Positions 6,268 through 12,496 of a stretch of DNA of 12,500 nucleotides are shown here, in pieces. Source of the DNA: Symbiodinium natans (Eukaryota; Sar; Dinophyceae; Suessiales; Symbiodiniaceae); the NCBI GenBank assembly GCA_905221605.1, contig CAJNDS010000779.1, positions 375,001-387,500 of the forward strand, in the 5' to 3' direction. The notes beneath the pieces were generated by a model. It searched no databases, was not told the origin of the DNA, and was given only the letters and a program-made list of their open reading frames with translations. Numbering within the stretch: the first letter of the stretch is position 1; the number at the start of each line of letters is the position of its first letter. The translations under genes and the position numbers were made by a program.

Positions 6268-6435
6268 CATGCCTTAAACCCTAAACCCTTAACCCTTTTG
6301 CAAGTGACAACCCTAAACCCTAAACCCTAAACCCTAAACCCTAAACCCTAAACCCTAAACCCTAAACCCTAAACCCTAAACCCTAAACCCTAAACCCTAA
6401 ACCCTAAACCCTAAACCCTAAACCCTAAACCCTAA
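6268..6435 (-). repeat. Perfect CCCTAAA telomere-type array, 17 units
   Basis: After degenerate leader units (AAACCCTAAACCCTTAACCC at 6276-6295), the array from 6311 to 6429 is 17 consecutive identical CCCTAAA units, with a partial CCCTAA to 6435. It is the longest perfect array in the window. In read direction the G-rich strand lies on the minus strand. Because it has not diverged while its neighbours have, it must be recent or kept uniform. It is interstitial, since 6 kb of other sequence follows on each side. Confidence 0.95.
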
Positions 6436-6560
6436 GCCATGCCTGCATGAACACTGATGCAGTAAGCCGAGCCCGAGAAACAGTATGGCTATCCTAACTC
6501 GTATGAGGCTATGCTGCACTATGCTAGCTGCTATAGGCTATATCATACTACACGACATCT
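6436..6560. repeat. GCTAT-rich patch
   Basis: GAGGCTATGCTGCACTATGC at 6506-6525 and GCTGCTATAGGCTATATC at 6528-6545 repeat GCTAT and CTATG words. It resembles the other TATAG patches in the window but has no clear stem. Confidence 0.45.
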
Positions 6561-6800
6561 GTGCCTACCATCTTGCAAATTGTAACCCGTCCCCAGCCCC
6601 ATTTTCAAGGACAGCAGTCTACTGGCCCCTTTCCCAAGGGGGCTAACCCCAAATCCTTCGTCCTACGCCTACCCCGAGACTCTGACCATAGATCTCCAAG
6701 TCTTTTAGCTTTGAAGCCTACATCCCAACCCACAAACCCAAAGCCTCCAAAGTCCACAAGCCTCGGCCCCCCCGAAACCTCAAAAAAACTCCCCTAGTAC
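6561..6800 (-). repeat. C-rich, loosely telomere-like tract
   Basis: Runs such as CTAACCCCAAATCC (6643) and AACCCACAAACCCAAAGCC (6727-6745) suggest very decayed CCCTAAA-type sequence. The plus-strand open frame over it is a consequence of the composition. Confidence 0.45.
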
Positions 6801-7187
6801 AGACTTGCAAAGCACTCGACACCCTCCTGTGGAGCTGTCCATGGTCAGGTTGTGTGCCGCAAGCTCACACTTGGAGTCCACGGTGTAGCGCAAGGCCGTG
6901 CGTGGCTCGGGCTTCATAACCTGGCAATTTCCGTCCCGCATCCCGAAACGAGCCTGAAACATATGTCCAAACACCGACGCTGCAAGAATAATAGCGAGAC
7001 CGACACGTATACTAATTCTGGCTATGCCCCAAAGATGTCAATAATAGCAACAATGCAAAATTTCAGAATGTTCGACACCCTTGGCGAGTCGCGATGTTGG
7101 AGTCCAGGGACCAGCGGCTGTTGGGATAAGAGAAGGGCGTCGGCCTGGGATACTTAGGAGAGCAAACTGAACCTAAACATACACAGT
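6801..7187. other. Unique spacer
   Basis: No telomere-like units, palindromes or domains are seen. A plus-strand frame (6852-7157) opens with GTG and overlaps an open minus-strand frame, and neither is supported. Confidence 0.5.
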
Positions 7188-7232
7188 TTGGGTTTACTCG
7201 CTCAGACTCGGACAAGCCAGGCACACTGTCTC

Positions 7233-7736
7233 ATGGTTCTTGCGAGGGCCTACTCAGCACGTCTGGCCAACTTTGGCAGGGGTGATACTCAATCACTGTT
7301 ACTCAGCTCACAGCGTGATACATTGCAAGGCTACTTACAACAGTCCTACAACACAGACTTCAGGACATTGCCCCTCTCTCAGCACATCTTCTCGGCAAAC
7401 TACCCTCATGTTTCATTGCCTCTTTTCGGGCAGGGGGGGAATTACGACCACTTAACCCACCATGTGACCACTACGATGAACCTGACACGATTCCTCCCCC
7501 CATGGGAGCTCACTCCTCTTCGCGCTCAAGTGACCATCCAGGCCGACGTCCCCTGCCGCTCTGTTCCACCTCCATCTACCCTTTCCGGCGCAGGCCTTCT
7601 CCCACGAAGCTCGCCATCTGTTCCTCTCCACCAAGCTTCACGAGTTCATACGCTCTGTGCCATGCTGCCAGACCAATATCGCGTCATTTCCCCAGTTTCC
7701 AAGGCCAGCCCTCTTCTACCATCACCACCCTCATAG
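7233..7736 (+). CDS. Hypothetical protein frame, longest ATG frame outside repeats
   Basis: The frame runs 167 codons from the ATG at 7233 to TGA-free sequence ending at a TAG at 7734-7736, and is open a further 15 codons upstream without ATG. The first half is mixed in composition (SLLLSSQRDTLQGYLQQS, NYPHVSLPLFGQ). The second half is rich in P, S and L, and other plus frames are also open there, so C-rich composition explains part of its length. No signal peptide, membrane segment or known motif is visible. The nearest features are non-coding. This could be a small lineage-specific gene, an exon or chance. Confidence 0.22.
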   Translation: MVLARAYSARLANFGRGDTQSLLLSSQRDTLQGYLQQSYNTDFRTLPLSQHIFSANYPHVSLPLFGQGGNYDHLTHHVTTTMNLTRFLPPWELTPLRAQVTIQADVPCRSVPPPSTLSGAGLLPRSSPSVPLHQASRVHTLCAMLPDQYRVISPVSKASPLLPSPPS

Positions 7737-8080
7737 ATCCATCGTTCATAACGGGCAGACCAGGAAGGGCTTGCACATGCAGTGGCAGGTTCCATCCAGA
7801 GCATTGCACATGCAGTTGCAAATGCAAACAGTTTGGGTTTCTGCTTTAGGATTTTGGGGTTTCCAGCATGGTCCCTGTACCATTCTGTTATGCTGTACCC
7901 CTTAAAGCCCTATTCCGATGATTGAGGCACTGGATGGAAGTACCAATGCAAAGAACACTTGAACGACTCCTAGATTGCAACCGCAAAGAAAGACACAACC
8001 CGGAGCACGCAACTACCCCAAACCGGAGGATATGCAAACCCCGAAACACCCAACCCGGTTCAGGGTTTAGGTGTTTAGGC
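7737..8080. other. Spacer with a short 33-bp-spaced repeat
   Basis: TTGCACATGCAGT occurs at 7771-7783 and again at 7804-7816, exactly 33 bp apart. A brief G-rich telomere-like patch follows (CAGTTTGGGTTTCTGC at 7830, then TTTAGGATTTTGGGGTTTCC). Positions 7866-8050 are unique. Confidence 0.55.
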
Positions 8081-8112
8081 CGTAGGTGAGTAGGGTTTCG
8101 GGTTTAGGCAAG
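8055..8112 (+). repeat. Degenerate TTTAGGG-like patch
   Basis: GGTTCAGGGTTTAGGTGTTTAGG (8057 on, split by a T) and GTAGGGTTTCGGGTTTAGGC at 8089-8108 are G-rich units. Confidence 0.75.
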
Positions 8113-8760
8113 GTGCGTAACGACTCCACCACCGCACTGGCAGCAAGCCTCGTTGCTCGACTGGCCCCTTACTTTCTCATCGCTGCAATCGCTCGCCGCC
8201 AGCTGCATGCACGATCTCCCGTCCACACTAAGCCTGGGTCAGTGCTTCAAAAACCATTGAAAACGCTGCCTTGCATGTAACTCGGAATAAACAATATCAA
8301 TGTTCAAGCATACTTACAAGAGCCCAACACGAACCTTTGTGCAAACTGAAGTCAACATCCATGTCAGAGGATTCGGTCTCAATTGGCTTGTGTCCACGCT
8401 GATGGTCTTGATCCCAAAGACAAAACATCCACAACATTATCCAAGAAGCCAACCGCCGGAACTGGTGCAGGCTGTGCATTGGCCGTCACGCCAAATGAAG
8501 CCACCGGCACAACGTTGACAAGAATTTCCCGAGGAAAAAGCGCAACCAGCACACACCTGCGCCGCGCCGCGTGCGGAAGTTGAGGTCGGATTGCACACCC
8601 TAGACTGAAAACCTTAAAGGGATTCTGTAGGACATGGAGTGCCCCAGACCTCGGCCAACTGCCCGAAGAGGCCTAATTTCGGAAGCTGCCCTGTTGCTCA
8701 ACGAAAGAGGTTTGGGCACCGGGCAAACATACCCGAAAATGGAGACAGCTGGGGAACATC
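8113..8760. other. Unique region, no gene supported
   Basis: A plus-strand frame to 8280 encodes an alanine- and arginine-rich stretch (ALAASLVARLAPYFLIAA), but its upstream part is telomere-like repeat and it has no ATG start. Plus-strand frames at 8300-8518 and 8383-8583 overlap each other. CGCCGCGCCGCG around 8561 is the most GC-rich point. No domain is recognised in any frame. Confidence 0.45.
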
Positions 8761-9160
8761 AGGGTTTAGGCAACTCATGTCCCAACTTATAAACCCCCAA
8801 ACCGAAATAAAGGGTCCCGAAAATAAACCCCCAAATACCAGGATTCCCTTATAATAAGGACCCCAATATCGCAAACCCATCAAGGGAGGAAACCGTTTGC
8901 ATGGCACCTGCATTTCGCAGGTCGGTGGCCCTGATGTGACGTATGCTGGCGCAACCACCATTGTCGCGCTGCTGTCCTCGCAGAAGGTCGTTTGGGGTCC
9001 AGCTCACGTGACCTGCACCCTATATGCCTTCTTCTCTAGGGTCAGGTCGCAAAACCCTAAACACTTCGAGTCCTGCAGGTGGCATCCTCCGTCCTGCCAG
9101 TAGGAGAAGTGGCTGCAGCCGGTCACCTTCGGGATCGATGGAAACATGCGGGCACCTAAT
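8761..9160. other. Mostly unique region with sparse C-rich units
   Basis: Loose units appear at 8762-8768 (GGGTTTAGG) and 8789-8840 (AAACCCCCAAACC, AAACCCCCAAATACC), and as AAAACCCTAAACAC at 9050-9063. The frames here are short and unrecognised. Confidence 0.45.
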
Positions 9161-9164
9161 CCTC

Positions 9165-9216
9165 CCTAAACACTACTCCAGACCCTATAAACCCTAAACC
9201 CCAAACCTGAAACCTG
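9165..9216 (-). repeat. Degenerate CCCTAAA-like patch
   Basis: CCCTAAACACTACTCC is followed by CCCTATAAACCCTAAACCCC and CTGAAACCTGAAC. The units are recognisable but interrupted. Confidence 0.75.
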
Positions 9217-9299
9217 AACAAGATAAGCCGGACAACCTCCAAGCCTGCGTGCCATGTGCACTCGCGGTGTCACTCCTAAGGCATATAAGGAAGCACCCC

Positions 9300-9433
9300 A
9301 GAAAAGGCCCTTAATCTTATTCCCTTTATAACCCTATGTATACCCTGTATACCCTATATAGTGCTTATATACCTCAGTAGTCCCTACATGACCCCTAAGG
9401 TCCCTTAATATGCCTGAGGAGTGGCTCAAGGGT
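9300..9433 (-). repeat. CCCTATA-type drifted tract
   Basis: CCCTTTATAACCCTATGTATA (9321-9341, split by drift) and CCCTGTATACCCTATATAG at 9342-9360 look like a CCCTAAA array moved towards CCCTATA. The units here are 9 to 11 bases apart. Looser CCCCTAAGGTCCCTTAATA follows at about 9391-9410. Confidence 0.55.
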
Positions 9434-9505
9434 CCCTAAACCCTAAACCCTAAACCCTAAGCCCTAAACCCTAAACCCTAAACCCTAACCCCAAAACCCA
9501 AAACC
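9434..9505 (-). repeat. CCCTAAA array, 7 units
   Basis: Six exact CCCTAAA units and one CCCTAAG variant (fourth unit, 9455-9461) run from 9434 to 9482. A partial unit and degenerate CCCCAAAACCCAAAACC follow to 9505. Confidence 0.95.
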
Positions 9506-9652
9506 ACTTGCTGGCCTTGAGACATCTCCGTTGGCAATCTTGCCAGTTTTCAGTGTCGGTGCGGGATTGCCCCGGCATGTTGATGGGTTCCCACCTCTCG
9601 CCCTGCAGGGATGAATGAAAAGCAGGCCCTGCAAAAACGACAAGAAAAGTAG
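9506..9652. other. Unique spacer between telomere-type arrays
   Basis: Unique sequence of about 147 bp. CCCTGCAGGG at 9601-9610 is a perfect 10-bp palindrome, and AGCAGGCCCTGC follows at 9621-9632. No coding signal. Confidence 0.5.
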
Positions 9653-9694
9653 CCCTAAACCCTAAACCCTAAACCCTAAACCCTAAACCCTAAA
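9653..9694 (-). repeat. CCCTAAA array, 6 units
   Basis: Six exact consecutive heptamers. The flanks AG on the left and AGGGCT on the right make the array begin AGCCCT and end AGGGCT, an inverted 6-mer pair. Confidence 0.95.
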
Positions 9695-9775
9695 AGGGCT
9701 GGCAGGGCAACGGTTCCAAAGGGCTCCTCCCGCAAGCACTTCGGAGGCACCTGCAATCTCTCTTGCTTCTAGCAG
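9695..9775. other. Unique spacer
   Basis: An 80-bp spacer with no internal repeat, separating two short exact arrays. Confidence 0.5.
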
Positions 9776-9812
9776 CTAAACCCTAAACCCTAAACCCTAA
9801 ACCCTAAACCCT
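9776..9812 (-). repeat. CCCTAAA array, 4 full units
   Basis: CTAAA is followed by four exact CCCTAAA units and a partial CCCT. It abuts the microsatellite cascade with only six bases between them. Confidence 0.95.
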
Positions 9813-9818
9813 CTCTGT

Positions 9819-9987
9819 TATATATATATATATATGTAATATAATAATAAAAATATAAGATAAATTAATAGAATAGTATAGAATAGAATAGAGTAGAATA
9901 GAATATAGTATAATATAATGTAATGTAATATGATATAATATAATATAATATAATATAATACAGACATACATACATACATACACACAT

Positions 9988-10022
<35 letters not shown>

Positions 10023-10038
10023 GATATATACATACACA
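9819..10038. repeat. Microsatellite cascade
   Basis: Simple repeats follow one another with little between them: TA (9819-9835), AT-rich TAATAATAA (9837-9860), AGAAT and TAGAA pentamers (9868-9910), TAATA pentamers (9910-9960), CATA tetramers (9964-9980), CA (9980-10006) and TA again (10005-10022) with a GATATATACATACACA tail. Minus-strand frames across it (VCVCVC, YIYIYI, ILYYIILYY) are translated repeat. Confidence 0.95.
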
Positions 10039-10056
10039 AAACGGGGGACCGTGGGA

Positions 10057-10260
10057 GTGCACTTTTTTGGCTATTTAGTGCACTTTTTTGGGTTCCAAAA
10101 CTATATCTGGCACAATTTCGGTCCCTCTGCCCACCGGTGTTCTTACGAAAACGGTCCCTCTGCTCAGCGGTGTTCTTACGCAAACGGTCCATAGGCCTCT
10201 TAAGGTAGGGTAAATTCGGTCAATCGGCACCGGTGTTTGGTAATTTCGGTCAATCGGCAT
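10057..10260. repeat. Modular minisatellite with 21-, 33- and 30-bp periods
   Basis: GTGCACTTTTTTGG occurs at 10057 and 10078, 21 bp apart. A 33-bp unit starting CGGTCCCTCTG occurs at 10119 and 10152, with a truncated third start (CGGTCC) at 10185. A 30-bp unit carrying TTCGGTCAATCGGCA occurs at 10215 and 10245. CACCGGTGTT or CAGCGGTGTT is shared between the 33-bp and 30-bp families, so they appear related. A minus-strand frame reads in a repeated VRTP pattern because 33 and 30 are multiples of three. Confidence 0.9.
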
Positions 10261-10356
10261 CCGTGAAATTACATATATTCTACATGGTATGGGATTCTCT
10301 GGGTGGGTGGGTGTTCTGCTTGACTAGCGAAAGCTAGTTCATAAGATGCTGAACCA
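10261..10356. other. Spacer with GAAA-loop hairpin
   Basis: ACTAGC (10323-10328), GAAA loop (10329-10332) and GCTAGT (10333-10338) form a perfect 6-bp stem with a GNRA-type loop. CTGGGTGGGTGGGTG lies just upstream at 10300-10314 and has three G3 runs. Confidence 0.5.
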
Positions 10357-10398
10357 TAAACCCTAAACCCTAAACCCCAAACCCTAAACCCTAAACCC
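10357..10398 (-). repeat. CCCTAAA array, 5 units, one variant
   Basis: CCCTAAA occurs at 10361, 10368, 10382 and 10389, with a CCCCAAA variant at 10375. This is the last clear telomere-type array; to the right only isolated units remain. Confidence 0.95.
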
Positions 10399-10478
10399 GT
10401 TCATGGACAATTGTCACACCGAGGAAATGCTGACCAATCCCCACTAGACACCGATTATCCCGAAAGCAATCAGTGCGA

Positions 10479-10534
10479 AGATATCAACTGACACGTAGAG
10501 TTGGTCGTGTTGTCAGTGCGGTGATCGTGGTGTG
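10479..10534. repeat. 56-bp direct repeat, copy 1
   Basis: The unit begins AGATATCAACTGACACGT and ends GATCGTGGTGTG. It matches 11623-11678 at 50 of 56 positions with no gap. Copy 1 leads into the GTGATG-rich tract; copy 2 leads directly into a foldback. Confidence 0.85.
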
Positions 10535-10640
10535 GTGTAGTAGGATAGGAAGCAGGTGTGGCGTCGACAGCGAAAAGGACGCGAAACGCAAAGAAGATGA
10601 AATATAATAGGCAGTGTAGAGAGGCCGTGTATAGCTGAGG

Positions 10641-10730
10641 CGATGGTAGCGCGATGATGGCAATGGGGTGATGATAATGTGGTGATGGTAATGTTGCGAT
10701 GGTAGCGTAGTGCTAGCGTGGTGATAGTAT
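10641..10730. repeat. Imperfect GTGATGGTA tract
   Basis: Words GATGGTAGC, GTGATGATAATG, GTGATGGTAATG, GCGATGGTAGC and GTGATAGTA repeat at about 9 to 12 bp. On the minus strand this yields a histidine-rich frame that I read as translated repeat and not a protein. Confidence 0.7.
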
Positions 10731-10734
10731 GTTC

Positions 10735-11007
10735 TTTTTCCACTGCAAGTCCCCAAAGCGAGACGGTCACAGCAGCAGACGAATCAGATCATCCAAGCTC
10801 CACCTGCAGCCACAAGTGTCATGCTTACGTTCACAGAAGCAGACAGACTCGTAACATGCGCGACATGGCTACCAACCACAAGCGACAAAGCAACACGAGC
10901 CTAATGCACCAGAGAGATCTTGTCTGGAACGTGCACCTCGGGGATTTGAGCGTGAGGGTTGGCTCACGGGTTCAAGCTGAGGGATTTCAAAGTTGAATGT
11001 AAGAAAC
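10735..11007. other. Unique spacer
   Basis: No telomere-like units or palindromes. The open plus-strand frame (10718-10996) begins with non-ATG sequence inside the repeat tract and shows no domain. Confidence 0.45.
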
Positions 11008-11250
11008 TTGCTGCAGCATGGCTGCCAAGCTCTGCGCGGGCACCGTGCGGGATGAGCGTACGCCTGCCAGGTCATACAAGTTGGGTGTGTGTAGCAACAC
11101 ATGTGTCAATGTTAAACTCAGCGTGATGAATGAAGCGAAAGGTCACGGTCACTTTTCTATCCACTTGACTGCAGGAGGCAGGAACATCGTGCCGGCGGGC
11201 GAAGGTGCACAGAGAACGTGTCAATCCGCACAACAGCCCGGGCACACATA
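11008..11250. repeat. Long direct repeat, copy 1
   Basis: It begins TTGCTGCAGC and runs to the end of CAACAGCCCGGGCACACATA. It matches 12194-12496 closely across its length, with an offset that grows from 1186 to 1225 bp because copy 2 has a 34-bp tandem duplication and other small indels. Best-conserved part: GCAACACATGTGTCAATGTT and the 60 bases after it. Confidence 0.9.
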
Positions 11251-11251
11251 A
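11018..11251 (+). CDS. Weak candidate frame inside the long repeat
   Basis: ATG at 11018 opens 77 codons to TAA, with the middle reading CSNTCVNVKLSVMNEAKGHG. In copy 2 the matching middle is open and two of the few differences there are silent (AAT/AAC, GGT/GGC), a weak hint of past constraint. Copy 2 has a 1-base deletion upstream, and its 34-bp duplication breaks the frame after the IVPAGE segment. No domain is recognised. More likely this is a non-coding repeat. Confidence 0.15.
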   Translation: MAAKLCAGTVRDERTPARSYKLGVCSNTCVNVKLSVMNEAKGHGHFSIHLTAGGRNIVPAGEGAQRTCQSAQQPGHT

Positions 11252-11328
11252 GAACGCGGTGCGCTGTCACAGTCCGTGTCAGAGGAAGAACCAGCACTTG
11301 CGAGTTGCCTGCGCCCATGGACGAATTC

Positions 11329-11410
11329 GTGGTGCTGTGTGGCTTGATTGAGATCCGCCCAAACACGTCTAGCTGCCCGGGCGGATCTCAATCCAGCCAC
11401 ACAGCACCAC
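11329..11410. repeat. Foldback hairpin 1, 32-bp arms
   Basis: The left arm 11329-11360 (starting GTGGTGCTGTGTGG, ending ATCCGCCC) and the right arm 11379-11410 pair at 31 of 32 bases around an 18-base spacer. The one mismatch is the A/C difference at AATCAAGCC versus AATCCAGCC. Such long near-perfect arms are typical of foldback or MITE-like termini, or of DNA that can extrude as a cruciform. Confidence 0.95.
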
Positions 11411-11622
11411 AATCAAGCGAGGCTTCCCATCCGCTGTCCAAGGCAGCCACGGTGGGAGCTGTGTCCACTGCGCAGGCAGTGCTCACTACGACCTGCTTAG
11501 GGTTTAGCTACTCCACAAAGTCCTGCAGCCACGGGCTTGGATTCGCAAGATTGTCCAGCAGCGAATAAAACAAGCACACATGCAGCGACGAGATCACAAC
11601 TGCGAGGTATTCGCGCGTGCCA
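11411..11622. other. Spacer between foldbacks
   Basis: A single telomere-type unit (CTTAGGGTTTAGC) sits at 11498-11510. CTACTCCACAAAGTCCTGCAG at 11510 on resembles the TACTCCACGAAGCTGCTGC end of foldback 2 and may be a decayed fragment of it. Confidence 0.5.
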
Positions 11623-11678
11623 AGACATCAACTGACACGTGTAGTTGGTCGTGTTGTCAATGCTGTGATCGCGGTGTG
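11623..11678. repeat. 56-bp direct repeat, copy 2
   Basis: Second copy of the unit at 10479-10534 with six substitutions (for example CACGTGTAG versus CACGTAGAG). Its last three bases overlap the outer end of foldback 2. Confidence 0.85.
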
Positions 11679-11880
11679 AGACGCCTGTGTTACTCCACGA
11701 AGCTGCTGCGACCTCCGAGCCCGGTTGGCGGACCTGCTGCCGCAGCAAAGGGTCGCAGTTTGCAAATGCGAAGTAGAGAAGCTTCCAATTCGCATTTGCA
11801 AAGTGCGACCCTTCAGCAGCAGGTCTGCCAAACAGACTCGGAGGTCGCAGCAGCTTCGTGGAGTAACACAAGCGTCTCAC
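11676..11880. repeat. Foldback hairpin 2, about 95-bp arms
   Basis: The left arm 11676-11772 starts GTGAGACGCCTGTGTTACTC and ends TTTGCAAATGCGAA. The right arm 11789-11880 is its near-exact reverse complement, ending AACACAAGCGTCTCAC. The spacer is only 16 bases (GTAGAGAAGCTTCCAA). Differences are a handful of substitutions and a 5-base length difference near the CAGCAAAGGG/CAGCAGG segment. Open frames on both strands carry the same RLCYSTKLLRPPS residues only because of the symmetry. Confidence 0.97.
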
Positions 11881-12193
11881 GGGAACCTTCATTTGCTCGG
11901 CTCCAGCGCCGGACACCTTGTCCAAGGTGGTCTCGAAAAGATTCTGCGCCATGCGGCCGCGCGCTCTTGAACTGAAGTTCTGTGAGCCAGCAAGACCAAG
12001 GGTCTGCGCCGCGGGTTACAAAAGAAAGAAGCCCAGCCGACTCCAAGCAACCGCTGCTCCACTCATACCTATCGTGCGTGTATGGTCTTGTGTGACGCAA
12101 GCAGACTGAGGCCGGCGCGCAGCTGTTCGTTGTAGGAAAGGAACGTGCACGAGGGCGGTCAACCTGGGGGCTAGCTTATTCAGTTAGAACACG
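11881..12193. other. Unique spacer
   Basis: GC-rich unique sequence between foldback 2 and the second long repeat, with no recognised domain in any frame and no telomere-like units. Confidence 0.45.
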
Positions 12194-12496
12194 TTGCTGC
12201 AGCCTGGCTGCCAAGCTCTGCACGGGCACCGTGCGGGATGAGCGTGCGCTTGCCAGCCATGCAAGTTGAGCGCGTGTAGCAACACATGTGTCAATGTTAA
12301 ACTCAGCGTGATGAACGAAGCGAAAGGCCACGGTCACTTTTCTGTGCACTTGACTGCAGGAGGCAGGAGCATCGTGCCGGCGGGCGAATGCTGGAGGCAG
12401 GAGCATCGTGCCGGCGGGCGAAGGTGGACATTCACAGAGAACGTGTCAATCCGCACAACAGCCCGGGGCACGGACGCAGCCAGGGCACACACATAG
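12194..12496. repeat. Long direct repeat, copy 2
   Basis: This is the second copy of 11008-11250, in the same orientation. It differs by scattered substitutions, a 1-base deletion near 12260, and an internal 34-bp tandem duplication. It also has extra bases in the tail (GGACATT before CACAGAGAACG, and CGGACGCAGCCAGGG near 12474). It may continue past the window edge. Confidence 0.9.
12355..12422. repeat. 34-bp tandem duplication inside copy 2
   Basis: Units 12355-12388 and 12389-12422 differ by a single base (TGCAGG versus TGCTGG). Copy 1 of the long repeat has only one such unit, so this duplication arose after the two copies split, or was lost from copy 1. Confidence 0.95.

Noticed and set aside
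9421-9431. TGGCTCAAG, matching the 3' end of the dinoflagellate spliced leader
   Set aside because: Only 9 bases match and the upstream leader bases are absent, so chance is likely. It cannot be used to identify the organism.
9804-10192. Minus-strand frames with VCVCVC, YIYIYI and ILYYII residues
   Set aside because: They read through the microsatellite cascade and reflect its unit lengths.
10119-10260. CRISPR-like array
   Set aside because: The 33- and 30-bp units are contiguous with no unique spacers, and the context is eukaryotic, so it is a minisatellite.
10300-10316. G-quadruplex candidate (GGGTGGGTGGGTG)
   Set aside because: Only three G3 runs are present and four are needed for a standard intramolecular quadruplex.
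10484-10770. Histidine-rich minus-strand frames
   Set aside because: Histidine and serine come from the GTGATGGTA tract read on the other strand. No metal-binding spacing pattern is kept.
11497-11975. Paired frames on opposite strands with the same RLCYSTKLLRPPS residues
   Set aside because: The shared residues follow from the symmetry of foldback 2 and are not evidence of two related genes.
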